Shown: positions 23,264 through 36,772, counted from the first letter of the stretch. The stretch is DNA of 64,000 nt from Aquanectria penicillioides (GCA_003415625.1 PYIU01000002.1:2232001-2296000); one strand, 5' to 3'. Notes: generated from the letters alone by a model not told the origin. Made by a program: numbers and translations.

Positions 23264-24727
23264 ATGGCCGAATTCTTCCGAAACGCCTTTGGCGGCGCAA
23301 AGTCGGAGGCTCCCGCTGCTGCTGCCAGCCCAGACTCTGGTAAGTCATCCCTCCCGTCTTGTCTCGTCTCATCTCGTCTTGCTTCGCTTGCTCTCTCTCC
23401 CCTATCCGTGGCGTGGTGACGATGCGACGCGCGCGAAAATGCCCACCCGATGGCATCCACCCTCAGACCACAGAACCCGTGCAGCTGACGGCCAATTCGA
23501 ATAGACTTCGCAGACTTCGCCGAGGCTGCCAGCCCCATCCCCGTGCCCGAGCCCGCTGGTGCTACTATCGATGCTGCTTCCCCTTCTGCAACTGCGCCCC
23601 CCTACACCAAGTGGTACAACATCCACGAGCGCCACTCTCTCTCCGAGTTCAGGGCCGAGGGTATCATCCTCGTCATCGCGAGCTTCATCTTCATCCTTCA
23701 TGCTATCGGCGCTAGCGCCAATCGCAAGAAGGCCAAGACTTGGATCCGCGCCAATGCCTCTGCCCTCAAGAGCGAGTATGCCCTCGTTGGCTTTGCTGGC
23801 GTCCCTACCATGGATGCCGATATCAAGCCCGATACTCTCATCAAGGAGAAGTCGCTCTTCGAGTTTGCGACCTACGCTACGGGTCGACAAAACACTGCCT
23901 TCACCGACATCAAGCTCACCTTGACTAAGAAGTTCAACCCCATTATCAACATCTTTGAGACTGCCGTTGGCTACTTTGTCGAGTCCTTCCCCATTCCCCA
24001 CGATGTCATGGAGGCCACCACCTATCCCTTCGACGGCAAGGAGAACCTGACCGTCCCCGTGCTGCCCGGTTCCGCTGAGGTTCGCGCCAAGGATGCCAAG
24101 AGCAACTACGATAATTTCGTCTGGGCTATTGTCAACAAGGACAACATGCAGCAAGCTCGTGAGGAGCGATATGACCTGTCTCTTACTTTCACCAAGGACA
24201 ACTCCAAGCTTCCCGTTTGGACTACCGTCATGAGCGAGAGCGCCGAGATTACCGAGACCCTCTTGACCTCAGAACTGGCCGATGCAATCAAGAGCGCTGG
24301 CGACCTCTTTGAGTCTCTGATCATCACTGATCAGCCCGTCGACAAGCCCGTCACTGTTGAAGAGACCACCCCTCGCAAGCGCATCCTCCTCAAGTACCGT
24401 CTTCCATCTGGTAGCAACTACGACGACCTCCTCCCCCTCTTCACCTACTTCCTTCGATTCCCTGACGTCCTCGTCAAGTCTGGCCGTTTCCGCCCTGAGG
24501 TTCTCAAGAAGGTCCGCGCCACCCGCGACGGCATGATTGCCGAGATCAAGAAGGCCGCCGATGATGAGCGCAACGAGGAGCGTCTCGTTGAGAAGGAGAA
24601 GGCCAAGAAGGCCAAGCGCGACGCCGACCTCAAGGGTCTCGACGCCAAGGCCCAGAAGAAGTACCTTGAGAAGGAGAAGGAGAAGGAGCTGCGCAAGTCA
24701 CAGAAGCGAGGCACCGTTCGCGCTTAA
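23264..24727 (+). CDS. CCDC47-like ER membrane protein (DUF1682 family)
   Basis: Exons 23264-23339 and 23505-24727 (165 bp intron, GTAAGT donor, ATAG acceptor) give 432 residues. Animal CCDC47 is an ER protein of the PAT complex at the multipass translocon and affects ER calcium; fungal homologues carry the DUF1682 domain. Seen: an Ala/Pro-rich N-terminus (1-60) with acidic DFADFAE, one clear membrane helix at about 78-94 (GIILVIASFIFIL), then a conserved globular domain (KTWIRANASALKSEYALVGF, FEFATYATGRQN, LPVWTTVMSE, FYFLRFPD-like LFTYFLRFPDVL), and a highly basic-acidic coiled tail rich in Lys and Glu that ends in KRGTVRA. The lumenal/cytosolic split is inferred. No disruption; a typical housekeeping gene. 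Confidence 0.9.
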
Positions 24728-25882
24728 AGCTGGCTAGTCAGCAACGAGGCATGCCGTGTGCACGCCAGGAGGAGGGCCACTGTAAAAGGTTTTTTAAACT
24801 GCTGTATCACTAGTCCTATGGCCCTGGGTGTGAAAAAGCTGGATGTCGCTGCTCAATGCTTGCAGCCTTCTATCTAAATATAAAAACCAAAGACATCTAT
24901 GTCACCTAGTTATTTAGTAATTTTGAATCAAACTGCAATCCACACTACCATGCCAACTTGACTCGCCACGACAAAACGTGAAGAAAATATACACCACAGG
25001 ACAGACAGAAATGGATAAATGTAGATAACAAAATCAAAACCAACAACGCCCACAGTCCGCATAGGCTGTGATGATATCTTGAATTTGACATTACGGAACA
25101 AAGCAACCAGCCCGAGACTTTATGCTCTCCTCTTTTTTTTTTGTGTGGTTTGCTCAACCAACCAACCAACCAACCATTCATCCAACCATCCAGCCAACCG
25201 GCCAGCCATCCATCCATCCATCCATCCAAGTCATGCTCCCCATCCACCAGATCCCTAAAAAAAAAAAAAAGCTCATTTGTTTTCCCTTGTCGAATCCCAA
25301 CAATTTCAATGACCAGCCAAATAACACCCACTCCTCCCCCAAAAAATAACTAAACGTACATGCAGCTTCAATTTGCTTTGATGTATTCCCCTCCCCTGCC
25401 CTGTTGTCTATCCTACAACTCCATCCCCGGCAATGAGCCGTCTAGCTGTGCCAGTTGGCCAAGTACTCGATGGCCGGGCACTGGTGCACCAGATAGATCC
25501 GTTTATCTTTGACATGGCTGCCGAATAATTGACGGCCTGGTGTGTTCCTTCTCTCGCGAGCCACAAGTCTCAATTGCAGCATGCAACGCCTCAGTACCCC
25601 CCCATAAGTATGTGCTGTCAAGAATAAGATATCCACATATGAATCCTGGAGTCGCCGAGGCGAGAGAAAGAGAGAGCGTGTGACCTGATAGGGTTGAAGG
25701 GAAATCCAGAGCTATAAATCTGAATGTGTGATTGATTTTGAGAGCATTTCCTTATCCCAGACAGCACTCTCCACAAGTGGGTATTGTAGTTTGATTTTTT
25801 TAGTTTTTCCATGTCCCGTTTTCCCATCTTCTTTGGTGTTCAACTTGGACTGTAGACGCAATGAGACTGGATATGATATTAT
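24728..25882. other. Convergent 3' spacer, CCDC47-like/Zn2Cys6 factor
   Basis: Contains both 3' UTRs and a CCAA/CCAT simple repeat. No gene recognised. Confidence 0.5.
25156..25228. repeat. CCAA and CCAT tetranucleotide repeat
   Basis: About 73 bp of degenerate CAAC and ATCC units: first five CCAA, then mixed CCAT/CCAG, then five CCAT. Flanked by a T run (from about 25131) and an A run (from about 25257). Ordinary microsatellite. Confidence 0.85.
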
Positions 25883-28760
25883 TCAAGGGCCCATCCACAG
25901 GCCTCCATTTCCGGTACCAGCCATGCTTTCGGGGCTTGGCCCAAAGCCGTAGCCAAAGAGTGTAGAGAACTCATCCATGACCTGCGGAACTGATGGGAAG
26001 TTTGCGTCCATGCCGATGAAAGGGCTTGCAGCATGCATGGAGGGCATGCCCGGTCTAGTTGTGCTTCCAGTTCCACGCCAGAATGCCGACGGGTTTGGTG
26101 GCATAGGCATCGATGCCTCGGGCGAGGACTCTTGCCTCATCTCCTGCGTGGGAACATCGTTCTTCCAGAGAAGTTCCCACTTCTTAAACCGAGAGTAGTC
26201 CGACTCACGGCCGGAAGGGTCGGCAGTGGCGTCAAGTCGTGAGATGGCCCGCTCGAAAACTTCAATCAAGGAAGCTTCGGATCGAGCAGATTCGCCGCCA
26301 GCGGACATCTCTTTGATCATGGCCATGCCAACCCGCAGCGCGTCGCGGAGCCTGTCGGTTTTCTTCTGAAGGCACTGAGTGATTATGACGAGAAGGGCCG
26401 CGCGGCAGGAACTGAACTCGGTGTAAGACGCCCGTGCGAGGCCGATGGTGTTCTTGAGCAAGTGGCACGTGTCGATTACGGACAGCGCTGCTTCGACACA
26501 GTCGGCGACAAGGATGGCGCGGGGGTTAGGCTTGTGAGGGGTGGTGGGCCGTTGGTTGTTGGAGTCGGCTGGTGAGCTGGAGGTGCTGGCATTGCCCTTG
26601 ATGGCCTCGCGGGGGAAAATGAAGGGCCGACCAGCATACATGCGGAGAAGGCAATATTCAAGCTTCAAATGCATGTCGGCGCGGGAAATGACGGGATTCT
26701 GCATGTTGGTCTCCTTGCGGAATGCTGTCTCTGGGAGGCTGTCCCACCACTTACGGAGGTCTTCCTTCATCTCGATTACTCGGTTGAGGCCTTCGGTTAT
26801 CTCGTGTTTTTGAGACGTCCTGAGCACAGATCTGTCGGGAGCTAATTAGCACATGGCCAGCCAGGGGAAGCAGCTCGTCGTGTCAAGGAGGCGCGCTTAC
26901 ATTTCATGAGCGATGTCACCGAGGGCCTGATTCAGCCGCAGCGTTGCGAGCATGTGCGCAACATTCGTGGGGTTAGATGGCATGATGTCCGGCCGATCAA
27001 CAGGCATCTCCGCATCCACATCCTTGCGCGAGATGGAAGTTGGCCGTCCATGGTATATCCCGACTCGTCTGCTAACGCGTTAGTCTCCTGATACGAAATT
27101 ATCGCAATAGTTGGGAGTGTACTTTTCGGTCGTGTATACTGTCCACCACACGCGATTTCTCGTCTCACGGACGAAAGGGTCTATCCCCTCGGCGGGGTAC
27201 CGTCTGTGCAGACCATTTTGGATGGCCAGCTTCACTGCAAGGTTTAGGTAAATGTATGAAAGTCCTGAGGCATCCAGAGGCAAGGTGAAGATGCCGATGA
27301 GAAGAATTGCCTGGACGCTTTCCAGGGATGCGACCGTGATAACGTCGGGCACAAGTTTGCAAGCTTGTTGGTAGAACATGATACCGATGGTGTCCTCCGA
27401 AAACGGACTGTCGTCCATGCCACCCTTGCCGTGGCCCCTCTCAGGGCGTGAGTCAAGGTACGCGTACTGGGTGCCAATGGCGAAAACGATCCATATGATG
27501 CAAACTGTACCAACTTCTCTTCGTGAGAGAGCACCTGGGTTTTGATAGACGAGATCGAGCTGCTCAGCGAGCCAGCCCCGTTCAACGTAGAAGTAATTGG
27601 TCTCGGCATGTTGGTAAAATGCCTGCACCAGAAATTCGGCAACGTATCGAGGTGGCAGTGCAGCCAGCGACGTGAGTGTGTTTGAAGATTGAAGCTCCTC
27701 AGCTCGGTAGTACTCTTTGAAGCTAAGAGAAGCTGGAGTGCCGTCCTGGATCAAACACCGCGTTAGAAACGTCGTGCTTCCATGGTTGACGAGGAAGAAG
27801 GAAAGAAAAACGCGGATTACGAAGACCTACATGGCGGTTTCCTTCTGGTACGCACTGCTCGATCCATTGCTTGATTCTCATGGAAAAGTTCCAGTGCGAG
27901 AACTCGCCGGAATAGTCTGAGGGGTTCGTTAATAGAGCGCGCTAAAAGGAATTACCGAAGATGGTGCAAGGCGGAGTTCTTACGGGTGGTGTTGTTGTCG
28001 AGCGGTTGCACAGTGAAGTTCTCATCGTCAACGCCCAGATAATCGGAGCCGGGTGGTGACGCAACCACTGGGTTCTGTCGGAGGGCTCCGGACGCATCGG
28101 GGTTCTTGTCTACCGACTCAGCCAAGGTCTTGAGGGTTTCCGAGTCAAATGATATGTTGCCGGCATAGTGAGTGATAATCTTCTCCATGTACATGATGCG
28201 CTGGTTGAGCTCGGCATTGCTGGCACCAGAGCGGTTTCTGATGGCACATAACGCAGGCACGGGTCAGTATATGACGTCGAGCGGCTCGAGGGAGGGGCCA
28301 AACGGGACCCAAGGGAACTCACCTGGTAGAACCATCACCAGCACCATCGCCGTCCCTAGCTGTCGGGCCTAGGAACTCGCATTGGCGATGCAGGCGAGTG
28401 CATCGCCGGCAGGGCACGCCACCATCACACTTCTCCTTCTGGCGTCGGCAGCCGTCGCAACTGAGCGATGAGCAGAAAGTCAGCAAGAAAATAAACAAAT
28501 GCTAAGGGTCGGGCCAAAAGCGACATGGGCATTGAGGGAGGTGAGGCGCGCGGGGGTATGAGCGCAAGGCGTGGCATGTGAAGCAGATGAGGCTAAGCTT
28601 GGCGAGTGAGAGAGGCCACTGCAGTCCAGGACGGCCCTGGGGCGATGGCGAGGAGGGAAAAGCGATGAGGGCTCAAGACTTACGCTCGAAGAGCTCGTTT
28701 GCGCTCTCGCTCGGCCTCGCGACGCTGCCTGTGCTTCTGCAGGCTCTGTTGGTTGTCCAT
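25883..28760 (-). CDS. Zn2Cys6 fungal transcription factor with middle homology domain
   Basis: Seven exons: 28760-28684, 28460-28323, 28237-27984, 27916-27831, 27745-27123, 27068-26901 and 26831-25883 join to 764 residues in one frame. The N-terminus is basic (RRREAERERKR), then a binuclear zinc cluster with spacing CX2CX6CX5CX2CX6C (CDGC...KCDGGVPCRRC...C), for DNA binding in the nucleus. A probable dimerisation helix follows (AELNQRIMYMEKIITHY). The fungal-specific factor domain spans about 230-500, with AETNYFYVERGWL, LDASGLSYIYLNLAVKLAIQNGLHR and RNRVWWTVY as its typical blocks. The C-terminal third is helical and ends in a Pro/Met/Ser-rich tail (PNPSAFWRG, LFGYGFGPSP), possibly activating. 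The target pathway is not visible. The nearest downstream neighbour, the GABA transaminase, lies over 5 kb away, so a regulatory link is only a guess. The start codon could be earlier, but no in-frame ATG fits better. Confidence 0.9.
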
Positions 28761-31700
28761 TCATTCAGGAGCGCGCGCGGCGGCGCGGGGCCGAATACGG
28801 CGGGCGGATGGAATGGTCTCCTGGGACCGTCGAGCGGCGCGGAGCCCGGAGATCCCAGCGACAAAGGGCGGAGCGGCGGGGATGGGCGGTAAGTCGGAAG
28901 GGGCGACGGTCAGAGAGGCGGGATAGAGGTTGAAGACTGAGGTTTGAGGTTGCGGTTGAGGGGATCACGGGTTTTGCGGCTCAGGGCTGGATTGAGGTTC
29001 GAGAGGCGAAAAGCTCCATCCGGGACCCGGCGCGGCAGCAGCAAGGTCGTTCGGGTGGGTAGGGGCTAATCAATGGATGATGGAAGCCCACTAAAAACCT
29101 GGCGGGCTGGCGGGCGTTGGCCTCGGCCTGGGTGCGTGCTGGGATGGGTGCTGTTGCGTGAGCGGAGCGGGCGAGTGAGTGAGTGAGTGAGGAGGGATGG
29201 GCGAGCTCCTTGGGTGAGAGCGAGCGAGCGAGTGAGTGAGTGAGTGAATGAACGGAATGAGCGAGCTCCCTGCTCTGCTTGGTAATGGGTACAGAGTACG
29301 AGCACCGTTGGTCCCGTCGTCGCGTGCTCTGCTCTGCTTTGCTCTGCGTTGCGCTGCGCTGTGCTGTGCTGCTCTGCTTCCCGTAGGCAAGTTAGGTTAT
29401 AGACCGGACGATGCACCGAGTGCGAGTGGGCGGCGCAGGCAAGGTAAAGTACTGTGGCCCAGGTCGACAATGCACGGCAAGGTATGACAAGACAAGGTAA
29501 AGGTAACCTCGTGGCCTGGTGTCAGAGACAGGTTCACACGCTCGCAAAGGCCCTCTTTTTGGCTAGGTTTGGGTCTGGGTCTGGGGGGCGTCGGCCCTCT
29601 TTGGCCTGTGGCCGTCGCTGCGAGATAAGTAAGACGCGGGGATCGCGGCTAGTGCCAGCCTTAGTGCCATTGGCGGAGTCGCTGCAGCAAGACCACTCAC
29701 TCACTGGCTAGAGTCGCCTCTCAAGACTCCGTTGGCTCCGCTCCACGCTCAATGGACTGTCCCAAACGAACAAAGTGCGAGCCCCAAAGTCGCCCGTCGT
29801 TTGGTCGCTAATATGGCCAAGGTACCGCGCCATCTGCTCATGCGCTGCCCGGGGGGCGGAGATGGGCGGGTGCGTCGGTGGGCGAGTGACAACAGTGCTG
29901 ATACTCGGTGGGATACTCCATCGGGACGCTCAGGACCCTGGCACAAGGTCGTCGAGGCACCACCACCCATCACCACCCTTCACCCTTCACCCTTCACCCT
30001 CCGCCCATCACATACCGGCCGTACGTGCAGCATTGAAGATGGCAGCACCGGCAGCTCCAGCCAGGACCTTGTCTTGTGCACCGTACCTACCTAGCTAGCT
30101 TGCCCACCGGCCAGGGTATGGCGGTGCCTCGACGCAGGCCTTGTCCCCAAGTTCACAGTCCCTCCCGGCAAACGACAACCTACTTACAGGCAATACATGG
30201 TAGGTCGGTACCATGGTGTCCAAGCAGCAGGCTGCGCGCTAGGCTATCTACGGGCTTGCTGCAGAGCTGCAGAGTACATGCCTACGGAGCATGCAGCGTA
30301 ATACAGCAACTTCCTGCACATACGAATAGACGGGGACCAAAAGACTGGGCCAAGGCCAAAGACCCAAAGGTAACCACCACGCAACGCCAAGTTTTGCCTC
30401 TGGCCGCGCGCGCGCCTGTCGTACATACGTAGTCGTCTCGGTCGTCTTCGGTCGCCGGGGTGGTTGCTGCAGATTGCTGCAAAGCCATGGGCCTTGGAAA
30501 GCCCACTTGCGGAGGATGCAGATGGTGCAGCACGAAGGTGCAGGTCGCGAGAAGAGGCGCACGGTGGCCGGCCACACGAGCTGGTTGGTGAGGGCGAAGC
30601 CAATTGGTGGCAACCAGCTACGCCTTGCTTTTCCCAGGCGGTTTATTTTGGAGGCAACATGATGGGGACGAGTTTCGGGGGGAGGCTTGAGAGGCGTGCG
30701 TAGGGATGGGATTGGCCTGGGGGCGACAATCGCCGAGACATGGATGTCCGGCCACGGGGAGGGGAACGGGGACCTGGTGGAATGGCAGCAGCATGGCAAG
30801 CTCGCAAAAGGATCTGATGGCGAGTTGGGGGTTTGATGTTGATGTACATGTACGGGGCACCTTCAACGTAGGTGGAGAGGCCTGAGTCGAGTTGGCCCAG
30901 AGGTGGGCTCTGGACGTGGGAGGCACGCAGCAAACATGCAGTAGTGGGCGTGGGATATTGGGAGATGGGAGGAACCCCCGGGACTGTATCCGTCAAACTT
31001 GGCCCTCGGCCGTGCTCATTCTGCCTGCTTGGTATGGGTCTCTACAAGTATAGGAGAGAAACCAACAGCTGCCAACAGCTGTGCCGCTGAAACTCCGTGG
31101 AGGTGCAGCGGCGGCGGCGTTGGCGGCGGCGGGATGAGGGGCACATTATCCAGGGTTGCCAGGCACGGCCGCAGTGGGTGGTAGTAGTCAACGAGAATGG
31201 CAGCCCGTTGAAAGCGTCGTCGACTGTCGAGCGCGCCCAGCATCCTCCATCCAGCCAGCACCCAGCCAGCATCAAGCAAGCATGTCTGCTGTAGGGGGGC
31301 GGAGACAGCGGCGTGCGAGTTCTTCCAGGGTTTGTCAGGGCACGTGTGCCAGGGGACAAGGGTTGTGCTTTATTGGGTCGAGTGACCTGTCGCAGGGCAT
31401 TGAGAGCTTCCGCAGCTGGGGAAAGCAGCCTTGGAAGCGAAGAAGGTCCGAGAGGGAGGGATAAAAAAAAAAGGAAAAAAAGAAAGAAAAAGAAAAAAAA
31501 AAAGGGAGAGATTGCACACGCACCTCGCACTCACACTCATCGCACGCTGCAAAAAGCAAACAACGACGCAACCATCCCGCCCCGCAAACCTGATGACAGG
31601 CACCTCGTTCCCCTCCATTGGATCTAGCGATCCGGCGTGCCCTTGTTCCAAGACACCTTGAAGGCAACCGACCTCTCAACGAGGGGCTCGCTCCGTCCTG

Positions 31701-34444
31701 CTCTCTAAATACGAGAGCACCTCATCATCCTAAGGCGGGGGGCGAGGCGGGGCGGAGCGGGGCGGCAAACAGCCACAGCACATCAACTCAACCACAGAGG
31801 AGCCAAGTCTCATCTCACGGCACAACTGCACAGCGCAGTACCACAACACTGCACAGCACAGCACAGCACGGCACGGCACGGCATACCAAGGTTTGGGACA
31901 GCACTGGCGACGCAACTCCCACAGCCATGGACGACGGCCGCTGGTGATGACCATTGGCACGTGCCCATTGCCAAGCTACAGCATCCATACGGAAACAAGC
32001 AGCCTCCAGGGATCTGCTGACCAAGGCGCTAGTGTTCTGTATTCGCACGCTGCCCAGTACCGCTGTACCGCAGTACCGTAGCAAGCTCCAGAGCAAGCAC
32101 AGCAGATGAGCAAATGATATTTCTCCGATTCCCTCTTCGGCATCTCTCCACCATGGAATTCCAGCCGCACTGACCAACATGACAGGACACGACACAATTC
32201 TGCGACGCCTCCCTGTGACAAGGGCCCGCCCAAGGTGCGAGTGGAGCACCTACTACGTCTTTGCTGCTCGCGTCCAAGGCATCGACGACAGCCGCAGCCT
32301 ACCTTCGCACAAGACTATAATGCCGTGCTTCCAGGATCAATGTTGGTGGCATTCCAAGGCGCGGCAGCTTATTGGAAACGACGATCCCGTGCACCCAAGC
32401 TACGCCTCATCCCCCGGATCTTATGCTGCCCTCTTTTGCGGGGTTTGCGTCGGCTGTGCTGGCTGGCTGGCTGGCTGGCTGCCTGACCATGTCATCACGA
32501 TGACCATCAGCCATGATGACGCCTCTCATCGGCATCCAGCACCCAACGCCTAGCATCAAGCACCTAGTACCCAGCATCAAGCACCGAGCGTCAAACATCC
32601 AGCATCTCATCCCGATCACATCGTCTCGCTAAGCCCCTGGTAACAGCCACCAGGATGCGAGATGGTTTCCGATCCCCAGCCTGTGCACGGCAAACCATGC
32701 ATGTCCCGAGATGTCCAACAGAAAGGACCTCACCAAAGTTGATGAGGCAACTGTCGCCGATTGCGCTCTGCGTTTGTACCCTGTCCGGCTCCCCGCCGTA
32801 TCCCTTCTCCCCAAGGCTGACGGACTTGGTCTGCCGCTCCCGTTACATAACCATGTTACCTGTTCGGAAGGCCTGGTTGAAATTAGGTACATGCGGGAAG
32901 GGATGGGGGGACGATCCAACCCAAGACCTGAGGTCAATGATAGAATCCTGGTTCGCCAGGGACGTCTAGCTATAAGCCGAAGCAACCCTTGCCCTTATCA
33001 ATTCATCATCGCCTGCCACCCTGGTCCTATTTATCAAAAACATGGAGATAGAGAAACTGACAGAATTTGCACGCTGAGGTTCATCATAATCAAGAAATCC
33101 ATTATAGTCCCGTTCACCGATCACACGGCTTATTATTCGACTCGCTCAACAAGTCGAGACCACGATCCGTCCCATCTCGTCAGCCGCCACCTTACCTGAC
33201 CTTACATCAATGCCTACCAAAGTATACAGTAACCCCAGGTAGAAAGACGACACGCAATCACAATCCGAAACCTGTAGTTGCAACCATCCCGTTACTCGGC
33301 TTTCCCAATGGCTCGCATAAGTCCTCTCGTCCCGTGGCGGCTCGACCTGCATGTCCCAACCTCCCCCCGCTCATGACCCTTCCCTTCGGAAGACCTAAAG
33401 GAGCACAAATATTCTCAACCCCCCAAGCGCCACCGACGGCCAATTCACTCCCACAACGCCTTCGCCGTTTCTCCCACCGTTAGCTTCGTTCGGATGGATT
33501 TGGTCAGTCGGAAGATGCGGATTCACGGCGTATGGATTCGCTATCTCGTCGGAGGGTTGACAGACAACGGCCCGGTCGTCATCTCCACCCCCAACTCAAT
33601 AGCCGTGCGCCCCAGGTAGCACCCTAATGTCGGCCGAATCCGACGACAGCAGGGCCCTAGTGATCGCAGATTCCCGATCCTCTTGCTGCGATGCAGGCGA
33701 CCAAGTCGCATCCAATCCACCCCTCTTATGCCAATGCAAGCCACACAGGACGCCCCGCTCCGAAAGAGACCAAGACCCAAGACCAAACCTAGCAAGGAGA
33801 GCAGATTACCGCCGTCACGCCTCGACCGCTGCATGTTGCCGGTCGCAGCCGTTCGTTCGCTTCCCTTCTGTGATAAGATTAGCACGTGGCAGTCTCCCCC
33901 AGGCCCAGCGTTCTCCTCCCGGTATGTCACTATGTAGGGGTCCGACGCAATCCCGAGCAGAGCTCAAACTGGGACCGGACATGGGCCGGCATCGTGATTC
34001 TTGGGCCGAGTCGCGGTTGCTCGGGTTTCCAAACTCAGGCGTCTCTCTCTCACCGTTTGGGTTATCATCGTCCTTCTCGAGGAAATGCTTACCAAGAGAG
34101 TGCCGTAATAGGGGTGGGGGAGGGAATAAGGCTCAAAAAGGAGTCAATTGGCACCTTCACCAGCATCCACCCGTGACCAATGTTTTTGAATTTCATGATT
34201 TCCCATTTCCTATGTACGCCCAGCGTAGAACTACTTCCGTCTTATGACGCCCGTCTGTTCCCACACCTAGGTATTACCGTAACAAATCGTCATCCCATCC
34301 ATCAGCCCTTTGAGTCCTTTTTATCCCCACAAAAAGGCTTTCCCTTCATAAACAAAAATGCACGCTAGTTAACATGATGGTATAAACTCCGGTCGGTCCG
34401 ACAGGCCAATTTTCCTCTCTCTTTCTTTTAGTGACGAAACAAGC
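28761..34444. other. 5.7 kb low-complexity intergenic region
   Basis: Upstream of the Zn2Cys6 factor and downstream of the GABA transaminase. I see no convincing gene on either strand. It holds GAGT repeats (29171-29250), a GCTCTGC/GCGCTG tract (about 29325-29380), CACCCTT units (about 29965-30000), GCACAGCACA/GCACGGCACG tracts (31850-31885), GGCTGGCT units (32459-32480), a degenerate AGCATCAAGCACC repeat (about 32540-32610) and A-rich runs (31465-31503). Many open frames are artefacts of GC-rich repeats. Confidence 0.5.
29171..29250. repeat. GAGT/GAGC tetranucleotide repeats
   Basis: Two blocks of GAGT repeats (about 29172-29190 and 29221-29248) separated by unique sequence. Ordinary microsatellite. 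Confidence 0.8.
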
Positions 34445-36104
34445 CTACAGAGCACCAATGACCTTGTCGAGGCATTGACCAGGACGGGGATGTGCTCCTC
34501 CTCGAAGATGAGCATGGGCGGAGACGGACGGTGTTCTTGCCGCAGGTGCCGATGTTGACACCGATGGCACGCATGGAGCGGACGAGAGCAGCAGGGTCCT
34601 TGGTGTCGAAGGCAATGAAGTGGCTGGAAAGGCGAATTGTTAGTTTTCATGATGCCAATGTGATACTTGGATTCACGGATCAACTCACCCCTGGTTCTTG
34701 CCACGGAGGTTCTGGATGTACTCGGGGTACTTGGCGGAGAGGCGCTCGAGCTCCTTGAAGAGGATGCCACCAACGCGGGCGGTCTGCTCGACCAGCTTCT
34801 TGTCAAGGATCTCCTTGATGACAGCCTTGCACATGATGACACGGGCTGGGTCACCGATCCAGCTATTTTGCCAGTTAGAAACATGTAATTTGGTGGAATT
34901 GAGAAACAGGGGAAATGGAGAGGATCACATACGTGTTGAACTGACGGTAAGCCTTGTCAGGGATGAGCTGCTCGTTGCCGAAGAAGTAACCGGCAGTCTG
35001 GGCCTTCTTGGAGAAGGTGACCATGTCGGGAGGAGAGGTCAGGTTCCAGTGGTCGTGACCCCAGAAGGAGCCAGTGGCACCGAAGCCGGTCTGGACCTCA
35101 TCGGCGATGAGGACGGTGCCGTGCTTCTTGGTGATGTCACGGAGGCCCTGGAAGAAAGCAGGGGAAGCGTGGTTGTCACCACCCTCGGACTGGATGGGCT
35201 CGACGATGAGGCCGGCAACGGGGCAGTGCCACGAGGTGATTAGGCGCTCAACCTCCTCGAGGCATCGCTTCTCCTCGGCGGCGTTCTCCTCGGCGTGCTG
35301 CTCAAGAGGGTACTTGAGGGCGGGGAAAGGAGCCTGGGGCCAGTTGAAGCTGGGGATGTCGAGCTTGTGGACGGCCTTGGAGCGGGTGGTGGAGAGAGAA
35401 CCGAAGCCACGGCCGTGGAAGGAGTTCTGGAAGCTCATGATGGCAAGCTCGGGGGAACCGGGCTTGGAGTTGTTGAGGCAGGAGTTGATCTCCTCCTCGG
35501 ACCAGTCAACACCCTCACCACGCTGCTTGCGGCGGTAGAGCATGAAAGCGGCCTTGTAGGCAAGCTCGTTGGCCTCGGAGCCAGACTGAGCAGTGAAGAT
35601 GTAGCTGAGGCCCTTGGGGGCGACCTTCATGAGGCCATCCCGGAGGATGTCAACCCACTGGTCGGAGGGGAAGTTACCGATAGCGGGACGGTTGACGAGG
35701 GCAGAGGCCATCTCGGGGGACTTGGCAGCCTCAATAAGAGTGGTGTTGTTGTAACCAACGGGGATGGAGGCGATCTGGGCGTAGCTGCATGACAAGTTAG
35801 CATGAAGAATTCATGATAAGTTTTGCTGGTTCTTGTTGTGGTTGTCGTGGCTGTTGCTGGCGCGGATACTCATGATAATCATGGTGGTGGTGGTGGTGGT
35901 GGGGGGGGGTGAACTGGAAAAGACATACACATCGAGGTACTTGTTGCCGTCGACATCGACAATGTAGTTGCCCTGGCTCTTGTTGTAGTCGACAACGAAG
36001 TGGACGGCACGAGCATCGAAGATGGCATCAAGCTTCTTGGTGCTGGCCTTGGAGACGGGGCCAGGAATCTCCGTGGTAACGGGGGTCTCGACGAAGGAAG
36101 GCAT
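34445..36104 (-). CDS. UGA1: 4-aminobutyrate (GABA) aminotransferase, with two one-base frame breaks
   Basis: Exons 36104-35929, 35784-34933, 34862-34689 and 34623-34445. Transfers the amino group of GABA to 2-oxoglutarate, giving succinate semialdehyde and glutamate; PLP enzyme of class III. Seen: YIVDVDGNKYLDVYAQIAS start of the fold, SGSEANELA, FHGRGFG, the DEVQTGFG motif binding PLP, the Schiff-base Lys in TFSKKAQ (about residue 317), and GTCGKNTVRLRP near the end. No mitochondrial presequence is evident (MPSFVETPV), so probably cytosolic as in yeast. The last exon needs two single-base additions, at the GGG run 34516-34518 and the GG at 34471-34472; the total is then 1383 nt, 460 residues, ending ALDKVIGAL-stop. 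Both are G-run shortenings on the plus strand, so probably errors. Divergent from SSADH, the next enzyme of the shunt. Confidence 0.96.
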
Positions 36105-36747
36105 CGTGAAGGACTTGGATGAATAGACTCTTCGGGATGTCTTTGTGAGATGAATTGGGATGAGGGATGTCTTGGACTGGATCTCGAGAAGAGAAGCAGC
36201 TGGGGGAGGAAGCTATTATAGCAATTGGCCTCGGGCCTTGGGGTTTGGGTTCACCCCTCGGGCCCTCCGTTCTCCGGGGGGGCGTCCACGGCGGGACGGG
36301 CTGGGGTGGAGGACGAGGGCGAGGGCGAGGGCGAGAGCGAGGGCCAAGGCGAGGAGCACGGGATGGAACCCAATGTCCTGTTACAGGAAAGCCTGGCGGC
36401 CATTGAACTGCGCTGGGTAGCGTGGAGCAAGATGGAGATGCAGCGAGCGGCACGCGTCAAGGGAGCGGAGTGAATGGATGAGACGGACGTGGGTTCGGGC
36501 GATGCGGCTCGTGGGGACAGGCTCGTGGGACCGGAGTTGAGAGAACCGGGACGAAGCCGGAGGCTCACGAGACCAAACGGCGCCGCCACAATTAGAGCGT
36601 AGTTGGAGTAAGGTACATTTGCGCACAGGCACTGACGGCAGGAGCACGGGGGTGGAAAAGGTGGAGGTGGAGTGCAAGTTTGAACAAGGCAAGGGACGGC
36701 GAGGTACATTGTAGCTAGTAGGTAATAGGTAGGCAAGTCAAGTACTC

Positions 36748-36772
36748 TTTTTTTTTTTTTTTTTTTTTTTTT
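36748..36772. repeat. 25-base T run
   Basis: Uninterrupted T homopolymer. Runs this long are prone to length error in any assembly. Confidence 0.85.

Noticed and set aside
23402..24154. 250-codon - strand open frame
   Set aside because: Antisense shadow of the CCDC47-like gene.
25883..36104. Secondary-metabolite or GABA gene cluster with a pathway-specific regulator
   Set aside because: The Zn2Cys6 gene is over 5 kb from the transaminase and no synthase or transporter is present; proximity alone is weak.
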